Shown here one piece after another: positions 16,230 to 24,344 of a stretch of DNA of 39,449 nt. The DNA lies in the NCBI GenBank assembly GCA_003241685.1, contig QFPJ01000027.1, forward strand, positions 1 to 39,449. The letters run 5' to 3'. The notes beneath the pieces were generated by a model, which did no database searches, was not told the DNA's origin, and saw only the letters and a program-made list of their open reading frames with translations. Made by a program: the position numbers and the translations under genes. Each line of letters begins with the position of its first letter. The stretch's first letter is position 1. The DNA is from Sphingopyxis macrogoltabida. Its GTDB lineage: Bacteria > Pseudomonadota > Alphaproteobacteria > Sphingomonadales > Sphingomonadaceae.

Positions 16230-17117
16230 ATGGCCCGCCCGGCACATCGACGTCCGGGGCAATCCCGCAAGGCCCAGTACAGCCTGTTCGTCGCCTATGT
16301 CATCGCGGTGACGGGCGCGATCGCCGGGCTGCTGCTCGCCATATTGTCGGTTGCCGACCCCGTCGGTTTCGCGCAGCTTCGCATCGCGAGCCGCGAGATC
16401 ACGGTGCCGGTCGCGCGCGTCAGCCGGTCGGCGATCGGATCGATATCGGGCATCGACGACGCCGTTTCGGCCTATGTCGGGGCGGGAAACCAGAACCGGC
16501 GGCTGCGCAAGGAACTGGCCGAAACGCGCCGGCAACTGGTCGCGACCAGCTCGCTGCAAGAGGAAAACCGCCAGCTCAAGGCCCTGCTCAAGCTGCAGGA
16601 AACGGGCAAGACGGCAGTCGCCAACGGCTATCTGCTGACGTCGACATCGACCAGCAGCAAACGGCTCGCGCTGCTCAGCATCGGCCGCAACGTCGGCGTC
16701 GATGCGGGTCAGCCGGTCCGCGGCGCCGACGGACTGATCGGCCGCGTGCTGACCGTGGGACCGTCCGCATCGCAGGTGCTGTTGCTGACCGACGTCGACA
16801 ATATCGTCCCCGTCCGCCGCGCCCGCGACGGGTTGCCGGCACTGTCGTCGGGCCGCGGCAACGGCGATCTGGATATTCGCACGCTCAACATCGCGAACAA
16901 TCCGTTCAAGCCGGGCGACATTCTGGTGACGTCCGGCACCGGCGGCCTCTATCCGCCCAATATCCCCGTCGCCATCGTCGTCCGCCGCCAGGATGTCGGC
17001 GCCCTCGCCCGGCCGCTCGCCGATCCGGCAAAGGTCGATGCGGTGTCGGTCCTGCGCGCCTATACGCCCGACAATATCGAAGCCGAGGCGGCTGCCGCCC
17101 CCCCCGCCGTCCCATGA
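16230..17117 (+). CDS. mreC: Rod shape-determining protein MreC
   Basis: MreC is the bitopic scaffold protein linking MreB filaments to PBP2 in the periplasm. The 295-residue protein has one N-terminal membrane segment (about residues 18-45), a coiled coil (about 85-125, containing LRKELAETRRQLVATSSLQEENRQLKALLKL), and two beta-barrel domains with GRNVGVDAGQPVRGADGLIGRV and LVTSGTGGLYPPNIPVA. It starts 19 bp after mreB, and its stop overlaps the mreD start by 4 bp (ATGA at 17114-17117). Confidence 0.95.
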   Translation: MARPAHRRPGQSRKAQYSLFVAYVIAVTGAIAGLLLAILSVADPVGFAQLRIASREITVPVARVSRSAIGSISGIDDAVSAYVGAGNQNRRLRKELAETRRQLVATSSLQEENRQLKALLKLQETGKTAVANGYLLTSTSTSSKRLALLSIGRNVGVDAGQPVRGADGLIGRVLTVGPSASQVLLLTDVDNIVPVRRARDGLPALSSGRGNGDLDIRTLNIANNPFKPGDILVTSGTGGLYPPNIPVAIVVRRQDVGALARPLADPAKVDAVSVLRAYTPDNIEAEAAAAPPAVP

Positions 17118-17635
17118 CCCCGAAGGGACCGCGCCTGGGCGAGCCGGCCTCGCTCTGGCGGATGCGCATCGTGCCGATCGCCAGCGTGATGATTGCCAGC
17201 GCGCTGCCGCAGATGCTGCCGCTGATCGCCAGTTCGCCGGTGCTGCCGCCGCTCGGCCTGCTGCTGTTCCTGTGCTGGCAGTTGCTGCGCACCGAAATGT
17301 GGCCGGTGTGGATCGGCCTGCCGCTCGGCCTGTGGGACGATCTGTTCAGCGGGCAACCGATCGGATCGGCGATCGGCCTGTGGACGCTCGCCAGCATCGC
17401 GATCCATTACAGTTCCCAGCGCATCTATTGGCGCGGCTTCTTTCACGATTGGGCGATCGCCGCGCTGCTCGTCGCGATCGTCCAGTCGCTGGCGGCGCTG
17501 CTCGCGCATCCGCAGGCCGATCCGGTCCGCGTCATCGGCCTCGTCGCGCCGCAGATCGTGATTTCGGCGCTGTTGGTGCCGCTGTTCATGCGGCTGACCG
17601 GCGCGTTTGACAATTTCCGCCTGAAACGCCGATAG
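17114..17635 (+). CDS. mreD: Rod shape-determining protein MreD
   Basis: MreD is a polytopic inner-membrane component of the elongasome. The 173-residue protein is mostly hydrophobic, with about five transmembrane helices. A recognisable MreD loop, PVWIGLPLGLWDDLFSGQPIGSAIGLW, occurs mid-protein. It is translationally coupled to mreC by an ATGA overlap and is followed 9 bp later by the PBP2 gene. Confidence 0.92.
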   Translation: MTPKGPRLGEPASLWRMRIVPIASVMIASALPQMLPLIASSPVLPPLGLLLFLCWQLLRTEMWPVWIGLPLGLWDDLFSGQPIGSAIGLWTLASIAIHYSSQRIYWRGFFHDWAIAALLVAIVQSLAALLAHPQADPVRVIGLVAPQIVISALLVPLFMRLTGAFDNFRLKRR

Positions 17636-17644
17636 TCCCGGTCC

Positions 17645-19555
17645 ATGCGCCGCAAAAGCCCACCCATTACCGAAGCCTGGCGGGGGATCACCTTCACGCG
17701 CCGGGCTCTGGTCGTCGGCGGCGCGCAGGCGGCGGTGGGCGTGGCGCTGGCGGCGCGCATGGCCTATATCTCGGTCATCGACAACGACCGCTATGTGCTG
17801 GAAGCGGAAAGCAATCGCGTCAATCTGACGCTGGTGCCCCCGCGGCGCGGCTGGATCGTCGACCGCCATGGCAAGGCGCTCGCCAACAACCGCGTGTCGC
17901 TCCGCATCGACCTGATCCCCGACCGCCTGCACAACAAGGATCTGGTTCTGGGGCAATTGCGGACGCTGCTGCGCCTCGACGGCGACGCGATGGAACGGAT
18001 CGAACGCGACCTGAAGGCGGCATCGGGTTTCCAGCCCGTGGCGGTCAAGGAGGACGTGACCGAACAGGAATATAGCGCGATCCTGGTCCGCCTGCCCGAT
18101 CTGTCGGGCGTCGCGCCGGCGCGCGGCTTTGCCCGCAACTATCCGACCGGCGCCGCGGTCGGCCACCTGATCGGCTATGTCGGCACGCCCAATGCCGAGG
18201 AATATAAGCGCGACCGCGACCCGCTTTACATCACGCCCGGCTTCAAGATCGGCAAGGATGGGCTGGAAAAATATTTCGAGCCGATGCTGAAAGGCAAGCC
18301 CGGCGCCAAGCGCGTCGAGGTCACCGCGCGCGGCAAGGTCGTGCGCGAACTCAGCAGCCAGGCCGACGTGCAGGGCAAGACCGTGCACCTGACCATCGAC
18401 GCCGATCTGCAGGAATATGCCGCGCGGCGAATGGGCCGCGAATCGGGTGCGGCGGTCGTCATCGACTGCCTGAACGGCGACATATTGTCCTTCATCTCGA
18501 TGCCCAGCTTCGATCCGAACAGTTTTTCGGACGGCATCAGCACCAGCGAATATCGCTGGCTGCAGGCCGACGATCACCAGCCGCTGATCAACAAGGCGAC
18601 CCGCGGCCTCTATCCCCCGGGATCGACGCTGAAGCCGATGGCGGCGATCGCCGCGGTCGAACATGGCGTCGACCCCAGCGAGCGGCACACCTGCATCGGC
18701 GGATACCGGCTCGGCAACCGCTTCTTCCGCTGCCTCGGCACACATGGCAGCATCGACATGCCGACCGCGATCATGAAAAGCTGCAACAGCTATTTCTACT
18801 GGCTCGCGCACCGGCTCGGCTATGATACCATCGCGCCGGTCGCGCACATGCTGGGGCTGGGCGAAGAGTTCAAGCTTGCCGGCAGCAACCAGCGTTACGG
18901 CACCATTCCCGACAGCGCGTGGAAAATGCGGCGGTTCCATCAGCCATGGAGCGCGTCCGATTCGCTGAACGCGGTGATCGGCCAGGGCTATGTCATCGTC
19001 AATCCGTTGCAACTCGCGGTGATGTCGGCGCGGATCGCGTCGGGACGCAAACTCTATCCGCGCCTGATCAACCGCGAATTCGACCAGCCCGCCCTCCCCT
19101 ATTCCGAAGCGGCGCTGGCGGTGGCGCGCAAGGGCATGGACATGGTCGTCAACGGTCCGGGCGGCACCGCGGGCCGCAGCCGCCTGCCGCTCGACGGCAT
19201 CACCATGGCGGGCAAGACCGGCACGGCGCAGGTGCGCGGCCTGGCATCGGGCTCGCGCGGCCAGGGCGGCGCGTGGAAATATCGCGACCACGGCCTGTTC
19301 GTCTGCTTCGCCCCGGTCGAAAATCCGCGTTACGCGGCGTCGGTGGTGATCGAACATGGCATGGGCGGCAGCCGCGCGGCGGCCCCCGTCGCCAAGGACA
19401 TCTTCACCTTCCTCTACGACCGCGAAAAGGCGATGAAGGCGCTCGAGGAATTCGAGGCCGGCTGGGGCGGCACGATCAAGGAACGCATGGACCGCGACTA
19501 TGCCGCCTGGAAAGCAGGCGCCAGCGTTGGCGCGCCGGATGCGGAGACGCCGTGA
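17645..19555 (+). CDS. mrdA: Penicillin-binding protein 2 (peptidoglycan transpeptidase)
   Basis: PBP2 is the class B transpeptidase that cross-links lateral-wall peptidoglycan during elongation. The 636-residue protein has an N-terminal membrane anchor (about 25-45), a pedestal domain (PPRRGWIVDRHGKALANN), and the transpeptidase domain with all three active-site motifs: S327-T-L-K330 (in YPPGSTLKPM), S379-C-N381, and K524-T-G526 (in AGKTGTAQ). Its TGA overlaps the ATG of rodA (19553-19557), coupling the polymerase and transpeptidase pair. Confidence 0.96.
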   Translation: MRRKSPPITEAWRGITFTRRALVVGGAQAAVGVALAARMAYISVIDNDRYVLEAESNRVNLTLVPPRRGWIVDRHGKALANNRVSLRIDLIPDRLHNKDLVLGQLRTLLRLDGDAMERIERDLKAASGFQPVAVKEDVTEQEYSAILVRLPDLSGVAPARGFARNYPTGAAVGHLIGYVGTPNAEEYKRDRDPLYITPGFKIGKDGLEKYFEPMLKGKPGAKRVEVTARGKVVRELSSQADVQGKTVHLTIDADLQEYAARRMGRESGAAVVIDCLNGDILSFISMPSFDPNSFSDGISTSEYRWLQADDHQPLINKATRGLYPPGSTLKPMAAIAAVEHGVDPSERHTCIGGYRLGNRFFRCLGTHGSIDMPTAIMKSCNSYFYWLAHRLGYDTIAPVAHMLGLGEEFKLAGSNQRYGTIPDSAWKMRRFHQPWSASDSLNAVIGQGYVIVNPLQLAVMSARIASGRKLYPRLINREFDQPALPYSEAALAVARKGMDMVVNGPGGTAGRSRLPLDGITMAGKTGTAQVRGLASGSRGQGGAWKYRDHGLFVCFAPVENPRYAASVVIEHGMGGSRAAAPVAKDIFTFLYDREKAMKALEEFEAGWGGTIKERMDRDYAAWKAGASVGAPDAETP

Positions 19556-20661
19556 TGATCCCCGTTCCGCCCGCCATTCAACGCATCCCCTGGAAGCTGA
19601 TCGCCCTGCTCGGCGCGATCAGCGGCTTCGGCGTCCTCGTCCTCTACTCGGCGGCGGGCGGCAACTGGTCGCCCTGGGCGTGGCAGCAGGGCGTCCGCTT
19701 CCTGATCTTCCTGACCATGGCGATGGTGATCGGTCGCCTGCCGATCCGCTTGTTCGAGGATTTCGCCTATCTCGGCTATATCGGGGTCGCGGTGCTACTG
19801 CTCGCGGTCGAAATTCTCGGCTTCGTCGGCGGCGGCAGCCAGCGATGGCTCAACCTTGGTTTCATGAACCTCCAGCCGTCCGAACTGATGAAGGTGGCGA
19901 TCGTGATCGCGCTCGCGCGTTTCTATACGCAGCTTCCACCGGGCGAAACGCGCAGTTGGACGGCGCTGTGGCCCGCGCTGGTGATGATCGGCATTCCGGC
20001 CGCGCTGGTCATGCTGCAGCCCGACCTTGGCACCGCGCTCGCGATCTGCGCCAGCGGCGCCGTCGTCATGTTCGTCGCCGGCCTGCCCTTCTGGTGGTTC
20101 GGCAGCGCCGCGGTGGCGGGCGCCGCGGCGCTGCCGCTGCTCTTCTCGATGCTCCACGATTATCAGCAGCGGCGGGTGCTGATCTTCCTCGATCCCGAAA
20201 GCGATCCGCTGGGCGCCGGTTATCACATCAGCCAGTCGAAGATCGCGATCGGGTCGGGCGGCGTCGGCGGCAAGGGCTTTCTCAACGGGTCGCAAAGCCA
20301 CCTCGACTATCTGCCCGAAGGGCACACCGACTTCATCTTCGCCACCATGGCGGAGGAATGGGGGCTGATCGGCGGCCTGGCGCTGCTCTTCGGCTTCTTC
20401 CTGCTGCTGCGCTGGTCGACGCGGGTTGCGCTGCGCGCGCGAACGCGCTTCGGACAGTTGGTCGCGGCGGGGCTGACGATGACGATCTTCTTCTACATCG
20501 CGATCAACCTGATGATGGTGATGGGGCTGGCCCCCGTCGTCGGCATCCCGCTGCCGCTCTTCTCCTACGGCGGGTCTTCGATGCTGACGATCATGCTGTG
20601 CGTCGGCATCGTGCTGGCGATCGATCGCGACAGCAAGACGGGCACCCGCCGCTTTCACTAA
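19555..20661 (+). CDS. rodA: Rod shape-determining protein RodA (SEDS glycosyltransferase)
   Basis: RodA is the SEDS-family polymerase that elongates glycan strands from lipid II with PBP2. The 368-residue protein has about ten transmembrane helices and family motifs: LNLGFMNLQPSELMK, MLQPDLGTAL (with the essential Asp), GSGGVGGKGF, LPEGHTDFIF, and the C-terminal GIPLPLFSYGGSSM. The ATG at 19555 overlaps the mrdA stop; GTG 19552 is an alternative. It is the last gene of the rod operon. No clear terminator was seen before tRNA-Lys. Confidence 0.95.
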   Translation: MIPVPPAIQRIPWKLIALLGAISGFGVLVLYSAAGGNWSPWAWQQGVRFLIFLTMAMVIGRLPIRLFEDFAYLGYIGVAVLLLAVEILGFVGGGSQRWLNLGFMNLQPSELMKVAIVIALARFYTQLPPGETRSWTALWPALVMIGIPAALVMLQPDLGTALAICASGAVVMFVAGLPFWWFGSAAVAGAAALPLLFSMLHDYQQRRVLIFLDPESDPLGAGYHISQSKIAIGSGGVGGKGFLNGSQSHLDYLPEGHTDFIFATMAEEWGLIGGLALLFGFFLLLRWSTRVALRARTRFGQLVAAGLTMTIFFYIAINLMMVMGLAPVVGIPLPLFSYGGSSMLTIMLCVGIVLAIDRDSKTGTRRFH

Positions 20662-20770
20662 AAAAATGCCACAAGGTCATTGCAAAGGCCGCAGCGCCAT
20701 GATAGCGGCGCGCTCTCTTCGCAAGACAGGCGGTTCCACCGCCCCGCGCGAAGCGCCGCAACCCGGCAAT

Positions 20771-20846
<76 letters not shown>

Positions 20847-20973
20847 TTTACTCCTTGAAATTGTGCGATATTTACACTCCCTTTCCGGAGCCGCCGCCTA
20901 GGTCACATACCCATAAACGGGATTCCCAAGCGGAGTAAGTTCTGATTCAGTGTTTGCCGGAAGGAGGACTCTG

Positions 20974-21339
20974 ATGGCCCGCTTTGATCTGACGGATTTC
21001 GAATGGTCTTTGATCCAGCCCTTGCTGCCAACGAAGGTTAGGGGCGTGAAGCGGGTCGATGACCGGCGGGTTCTGAACGGGATATTCTGGCGGCTGCGGA
21101 CCGGTGCGCCATGGGCGGATATTCCCTCGCGTTACGGGCCGCATACGACTTGCGTGAACCGCTTTAACCGCTGGCGGCGCGCTGGCGTGTGGAAGCGGAT
21201 ATTGGACGCTGTGTCAGAAGCTTATGCGGGCGACATCCAGATGATCGACAGTTCGTCGATCCGCGTCCACCAGCATGGCGCCAACGCCAAAAAAAAGATG
21301 GCCGATCCCGTTGCATGGGTCGCTCGCGCGGCGGCCTGA
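20974..21339 (+). CDS. IS5-family transposase, first reading frame (OrfA)
   Basis: These 121 residues hold the N-terminal DUF4096-type region (LTDFEWSLIQPLLP, then DRRVLNGIFWRLRTGAPWADIPSRYGP) and the first catalytic aspartate, Asp92, in IQMIDSSSIRVHQHG. AAGGAGG at 20961-20967 precedes the ATG by 6 nt. The remaining catalytic residues lie in the -1 frame, reached through an A8G run at 21289-21297. Read alone, this frame ends shortly after the run with an unrelated 13-residue tail. This arrangement is normal for IS427-type elements. Confidence 0.85.
   Translation: MARFDLTDFEWSLIQPLLPTKVRGVKRVDDRRVLNGIFWRLRTGAPWADIPSRYGPHTTCVNRFNRWRRAGVWKRILDAVSEAYAGDIQMIDSSSIRVHQHGANAKKKMADPVAWVARAAA
21289..21297 (+). 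promoter_or_regulatory. Probable -1 frameshift slippery run (A8G)
   Basis: Eight A residues followed by G lie exactly where OrfA (frame of 20974) must pass into OrfB one base back. Slippage by -1 joins NAKKK to DGRSRCMGRSRGGLTTKIHA, restoring the continuous IS5 transposase sequence. Transcriptional slippage on the A-run is an equally valid mechanism. Confidence 0.65.
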
Positions 21340-21743
21340 CGACCAAGATCCACGCCATGGTCGATGCCCAGGGCCTGCCGATCAACCTCGTCTTGAGCGA
21401 AGGGCAAGCCTATGACGGGCACAGTGCATATAGCATGCTCGACAGCCTAATGCCCGGCTCGATCCTGCTCGCCGACCGCGCCTATGATGCCGACAAGTTG
21501 CGCGCCGCCATCACCAACAAAGGCGCGGTCGCCAATATTCCGCCCATGCCCCAGCGCGTCCGCAAACCAGCGTTCAGCCCATTCCTCTACCGATACCGCA
21601 ACCTGATCGAGCGCTTCTTCAACAAACTCAAACATTTCAGAGCCGTCGCAACACGATACGAAAAGCGCGACGACAACTTCCTCGCTTCGGTCCAACTCGC
21701 CTCAATCAGGATTTGGTTGCGCCATAATGAGTCGGTGACCTAG
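21297..21743 (+). CDS. IS5-family transposase, second reading frame (OrfB)
   Basis: This frame supplies the catalytic core after frameshifting: GRSRGGLTTKIHAMVDAQGLP, the second Asp in LLADRAYDAD, and the catalytic Glu in NLIERFFNKLKHFRAVATRY. It probably has no independent start; the boundary given is the frameshift site, and the frame is open from 21189. The last sense codon (ACC) is the terminal repeat itself. The stop TAG at 21741-21743 uses the flanking TA and the next base outside the element. Confidence 0.8.
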   Translation, partial: DGRSRCMGRSRGGLTTKIHAMVDAQGLPINLVLSEGQAYDGHSAYSMLDSLMPGSILLADRAYDADKLRAAITNKGAVANIPPMPQRVRKPAFSPFLYRYRNLIERFFNKLKHFRAVATRYEKRDDNFLASVQLASIRIWLRHNESVT

Positions 21744-22837
21744 TCACCTGAATCCGAAGTTCGGTTCATTGTTTTCTGGCAGAAGCGTTTGACGGAAGCG
21801 AGGATTTCATCTGCGGATTTGACCCATTTGTAAGGTTTGGGGTTTTCGTTGTGCGCCGCGATGAAGGCGATGATGTCGGCTTCGAGTTCGGCCGTGGATC
21901 GGTGGACACCGCGCTGCAATTGCTTGCGAGTCAGCTCGGCAAACCAGCGTTCGACCTGATTGATCCAGGACGCCGAAGTCGGCGTGAAGTGAACATGCCA
22001 ATGAGGGCGTCGCGCGAGCCAGGCCTTGATCTTTGGCGTCTTGTGGGTGGCATAGTTGTCCATAACGAGATGCACGTCCGGCCCCTCGGGCATCTCCGTG
22101 TCGATCCGCTTGAGGAAGTCGAGGAACTCGGTGGCCCGGTGCCGCTTGTAGCACTTGCCGATGATGGCGCCGGTGGCGATGTCGAGCGCCGCGAACAAGG
22201 ACGTCGTGCCATTACGGACATAGCTATGGGTCCGGCGCTCAGGCACGCCTGGCGCCATGGGAAGAACCGGTTGCTCACGATCCAGCGCCTGGATCTGGCT
22301 CTTTTCGTCCACGCACAGCACGACCGCCCGGTTCGGCGGCGACATATAAAGGCCGACAATGTCCTGAACCTTGTCGACGAACAGAGGATCGGTTGACAGC
22401 TTGAACGTCTCCGATCGGTGCGGTTGCAGCCCAAACGCGGCCCAAATCCGGCGGATGGTGGTATGCGACAGCCCGGTTTCGGCCGCCATGGAGCGGATCG
22501 ACCAATGGGTGGCGTCTTTCGGAGTGGTGTTCAGCGTACGCTCGATCACCTGAGCCACCTGCGCATCCGATACTGTTCGTGGCCGGCCCGCGCGATATTC
22601 GTCGGTCAGCCCTTCGATACCATCCTGCACGAACCGGCGCCGCCATTTGCCGACCGTATGCTCGTGGACACCGAGGCGGGCGGCGACTTCCTTGCTTTGC
22701 AGGCCCTCCGCACAGAGCAGAACCATCCGGCACCGGTCGGATAGAGAGCGCGGCGCCTTGTGCCGCCGAACCTGACCTTCGAGAAAGATCCGATCCTCCG
22801 CGCTCAACACGACCAAACCCGCTTGCCTGCCTACCAT
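21740..22837 (-). CDS. IS630-family DDE transposase
   Basis: This is an intact 365-residue transposase. The N-terminal part has two helix-turn-helix regions (LQSKEVAARLGVHEHTVGKW and WSIRSMAAETGLSHTTIRRIW), and the catalytic domain follows with Asp in LCVDEKSQIQ, Asp in HLVMDNYATHK, and Glu in WINQVERWFAEL. The ATG at 22837 is chosen because GGAGG (22846-22850) lies 8 nt upstream; the frame also allows TTG 22870. The stop TAG at 21740-21742 (read on the minus strand) is made from the flanking TA plus the neighbouring base. Confidence 0.9.
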   Translation of the reverse strand: MVGRQAGLVVLSAEDRIFLEGQVRRHKAPRSLSDRCRMVLLCAEGLQSKEVAARLGVHEHTVGKWRRRFVQDGIEGLTDEYRAGRPRTVSDAQVAQVIERTLNTTPKDATHWSIRSMAAETGLSHTTIRRIWAAFGLQPHRSETFKLSTDPLFVDKVQDIVGLYMSPPNRAVVLCVDEKSQIQALDREQPVLPMAPGVPERRTHSYVRNGTTSLFAALDIATGAIIGKCYKRHRATEFLDFLKRIDTEMPEGPDVHLVMDNYATHKTPKIKAWLARRPHWHVHFTPTSASWINQVERWFAELTRKQLQRGVHRSTAELEADIIAFIAAHNENPKPYKWVKSADEILASVKRFCQKTMNRTSDSGD

Positions 22838-22901
22838 ATCTAATGCCTCCGCCTGATCGGCATCAGCCAATACAATGATGCTTACTTCAGTTCCAGGTGA
22901 C
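21743..22901 (-). mobile_element. IS630-family insertion sequence, 1159 bp
   Basis: The inverted repeats are about 30 bp and imperfect. The left end reads GTCACCTGAATCCGAAGT from 21743; the right end, on the minus strand from 22901, reads GTCACCTGGAACTGAAGT. Both ends are flanked by TA (21741-21742 and 22902-22903), the canonical IS630/Tc1-mariner target duplication. It contains one intact transposase gene on the minus strand, so it may be active. Confidence 0.87.
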
Positions 22902-23181
22902 TAGGGTGGCGTTTGAGGTGGTGACATTTTACGATTGCCGCACCCACCTCATTCACGGGTGCATCGATACGCCCCATAGCGAAAAGCCTCGCTATCGCCT
23001 CCGTCGATCGCGTTGGCGAGGCGATTGGCCGATAGTCGATCCCCTCGGTGTAAACGAGATGCTCGCGGAATAACGGCTAACGACCGATTGCGGATGTTGC
23101 TTACCTTTGGGCTGTGGAGAAACTCGGCGAGGATCGCGCTGATAACTCGCCCCCCCCCCGGTAAATAAGCTGGATTGGGTT

Positions 23182-23880
23182 CTAGACAAACCAGATCACC
23201 GTCCACACGATGCAGAACCATGCATAGCCGCCTACCGTGATCGCGTGGATGCGTCCTAGAACTTTCCAGTCATAGGCAAGGAGTGACAGGAAGAAGGCGT
23301 TCCACACCACCACGAAAAACACCCACCATGCGCCATCGACCTGCCTGTCCGTGAACCGAAGCAACAACGGATCAAACGGGTCGAACGCGCGCGAAAGAAC
23401 CGGCTCCAGCATATAGAGCGACGCGATGAACATGAGCCTCTTGTGCCGATCAGGACGCCGTCGGTTGAGGAAACCCAGCAGCGCGCACAGCGCGTAGCTC
23501 GGCAGGAACACTCGGTTCGCCCTGCCGACGATCTGCATCGCCTCCCAGCCCTTCCAGACCTCGATAAACACCCACAGGGTACTAAGAACCACGCCGGCGG
23601 CAACAAAGATGCCCGCTATTCCAAGCGAGCGATGCAAGCGGATATCACGGCGTCCTGCGAGGTTTGCCTGGACGGCTAGCAACATCATCCACGTCAGGCA
23701 GAAGAGGCCATGTACGACGAATTTGGGGTCAGCATTGCTCTGCTGGCCGACATTAGTGAAAAGATTGTCCGAAAACCCAAGCAGAGTAAGGGCGAGCATC
23801 AGCACGGTCGCAACCGAGAAATACCATCGGTGCATTAGCGACGCAGGCTGGACTCGTCCGTGACGTGCAATCGATGTCAT
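23182..23880 (-). CDS. Polytopic membrane protein of unknown function
   Basis: This 232-residue protein has about six hydrophobic segments. Conserved-looking histidines sit at membrane boundaries: VVHGLFCLTWMML, RLHRSLGIAG, PDRHKRLMF and GRIHAIT. The LHR-LG pattern recalls DUF2306-like membrane proteins, and paired histidines could bind heme or metal, but no function is assigned. The ATG at 23880 is preferred; ATG 23835 is an alternative. Base composition looks lower in GC than the core genes, fitting an accessory region next to the insertion sequences. Confidence 0.7.
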   Translation of the reverse strand: MTSIARHGRVQPASLMHRWYFSVATVLMLALTLLGFSDNLFTNVGQQSNADPKFVVHGLFCLTWMMLLAVQANLAGRRDIRLHRSLGIAGIFVAAGVVLSTLWVFIEVWKGWEAMQIVGRANRVFLPSYALCALLGFLNRRRPDRHKRLMFIASLYMLEPVLSRAFDPFDPLLLRFTDRQVDGAWWVFFVVVWNAFFLSLLAYDWKVLGRIHAITVGGYAWFCIVWTVIWFV

Positions 23881-24344
23881 CCGACCCGCCCGAAGTCCCG
23901 ATCGATCACCGGATAATCGCGATCGGTTCGAACCATACTGTTCGAGCCTCATCGACGCTACCCTAAAGACCCGCGCAATCCGAACTACCTGCCCGCAAGT
24001 TCAGCTTGGGCCCCTGGTCCAGAACTGCGCGCGGCATGAGTGGCAGGCAGGGCGATGACAGTTAATGGCCGGTAGCGGTCGGTCGGCTTGTGCGAGCGCG
24101 AGCCGAAAAACCGTCGCGACCGCTTTTACCGGCGCCCCAAGCCGTCGGACATCCCGCGGTTTCAACCGGCGTTGTGCATCCGTTCCTGTCGGCCCCTCCC
24201 CAACCTCGGCGGCGCCAAGTCCGGCGCCCGATCTGCCATGCATGCGCAACCCGCGGTTCTCGGTGGCGGCTGCCGCTTGGCATCTGCCTCCAGAGGCTGA
24301 TCACTGGCGATCTCCCGCATCGCTCCTCCGCCGGCAAATGAACC
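23881..24344. other. 464-bp gap without a recognisable gene
   Basis: Short open frames occur on both strands, but none shows a recognisable domain or a good ribosome-binding site. It lies between two minus-strand genes and should contain the promoter of the membrane-protein gene. No repeat or attachment site was recognised. Confidence 0.5.

Larger units (their letters stand above)
20901..21740 (+). mobile_element. IS5-family (IS427-type) insertion sequence, 840 bp
   Basis: The ends are imperfect inverted repeats starting GGTCAC (left, from 20901) and ending GTGACC (right, to 21740), with further matches inward. TA dinucleotides flank both ends (20899-20900 and 21741-21742) within CTAG, matching the YTAR target and TA duplication of the IS427 group. 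It carries a two-frame transposase. The right-hand TA is shared with the neighbouring IS630-family element. Confidence 0.82.

Noticed and set aside
17060..19357. A 765-codon open frame on the minus strand antisense to mreD and mrdA
   Set aside because: It is an artefact of high GC at third positions. Its translation is rich in Arg, His, Asp and Gln with no domain, while the plus strand encodes PBP2 with all active-site motifs.
23150..23159. Run of ten C residues, considered as a phase-variation tract
   Set aside because: It lies downstream of the membrane-protein stop and in no credible gene or promoter. It may also be prone to sequencing error.
22949..23221. A 90-codon minus-strand open frame next to the IS630-family element
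   Set aside because: No domain is recognised, it overlaps the end of the membrane-protein gene, and no good ribosome-binding site was seen. The sequence may be a remnant but cannot be assigned.
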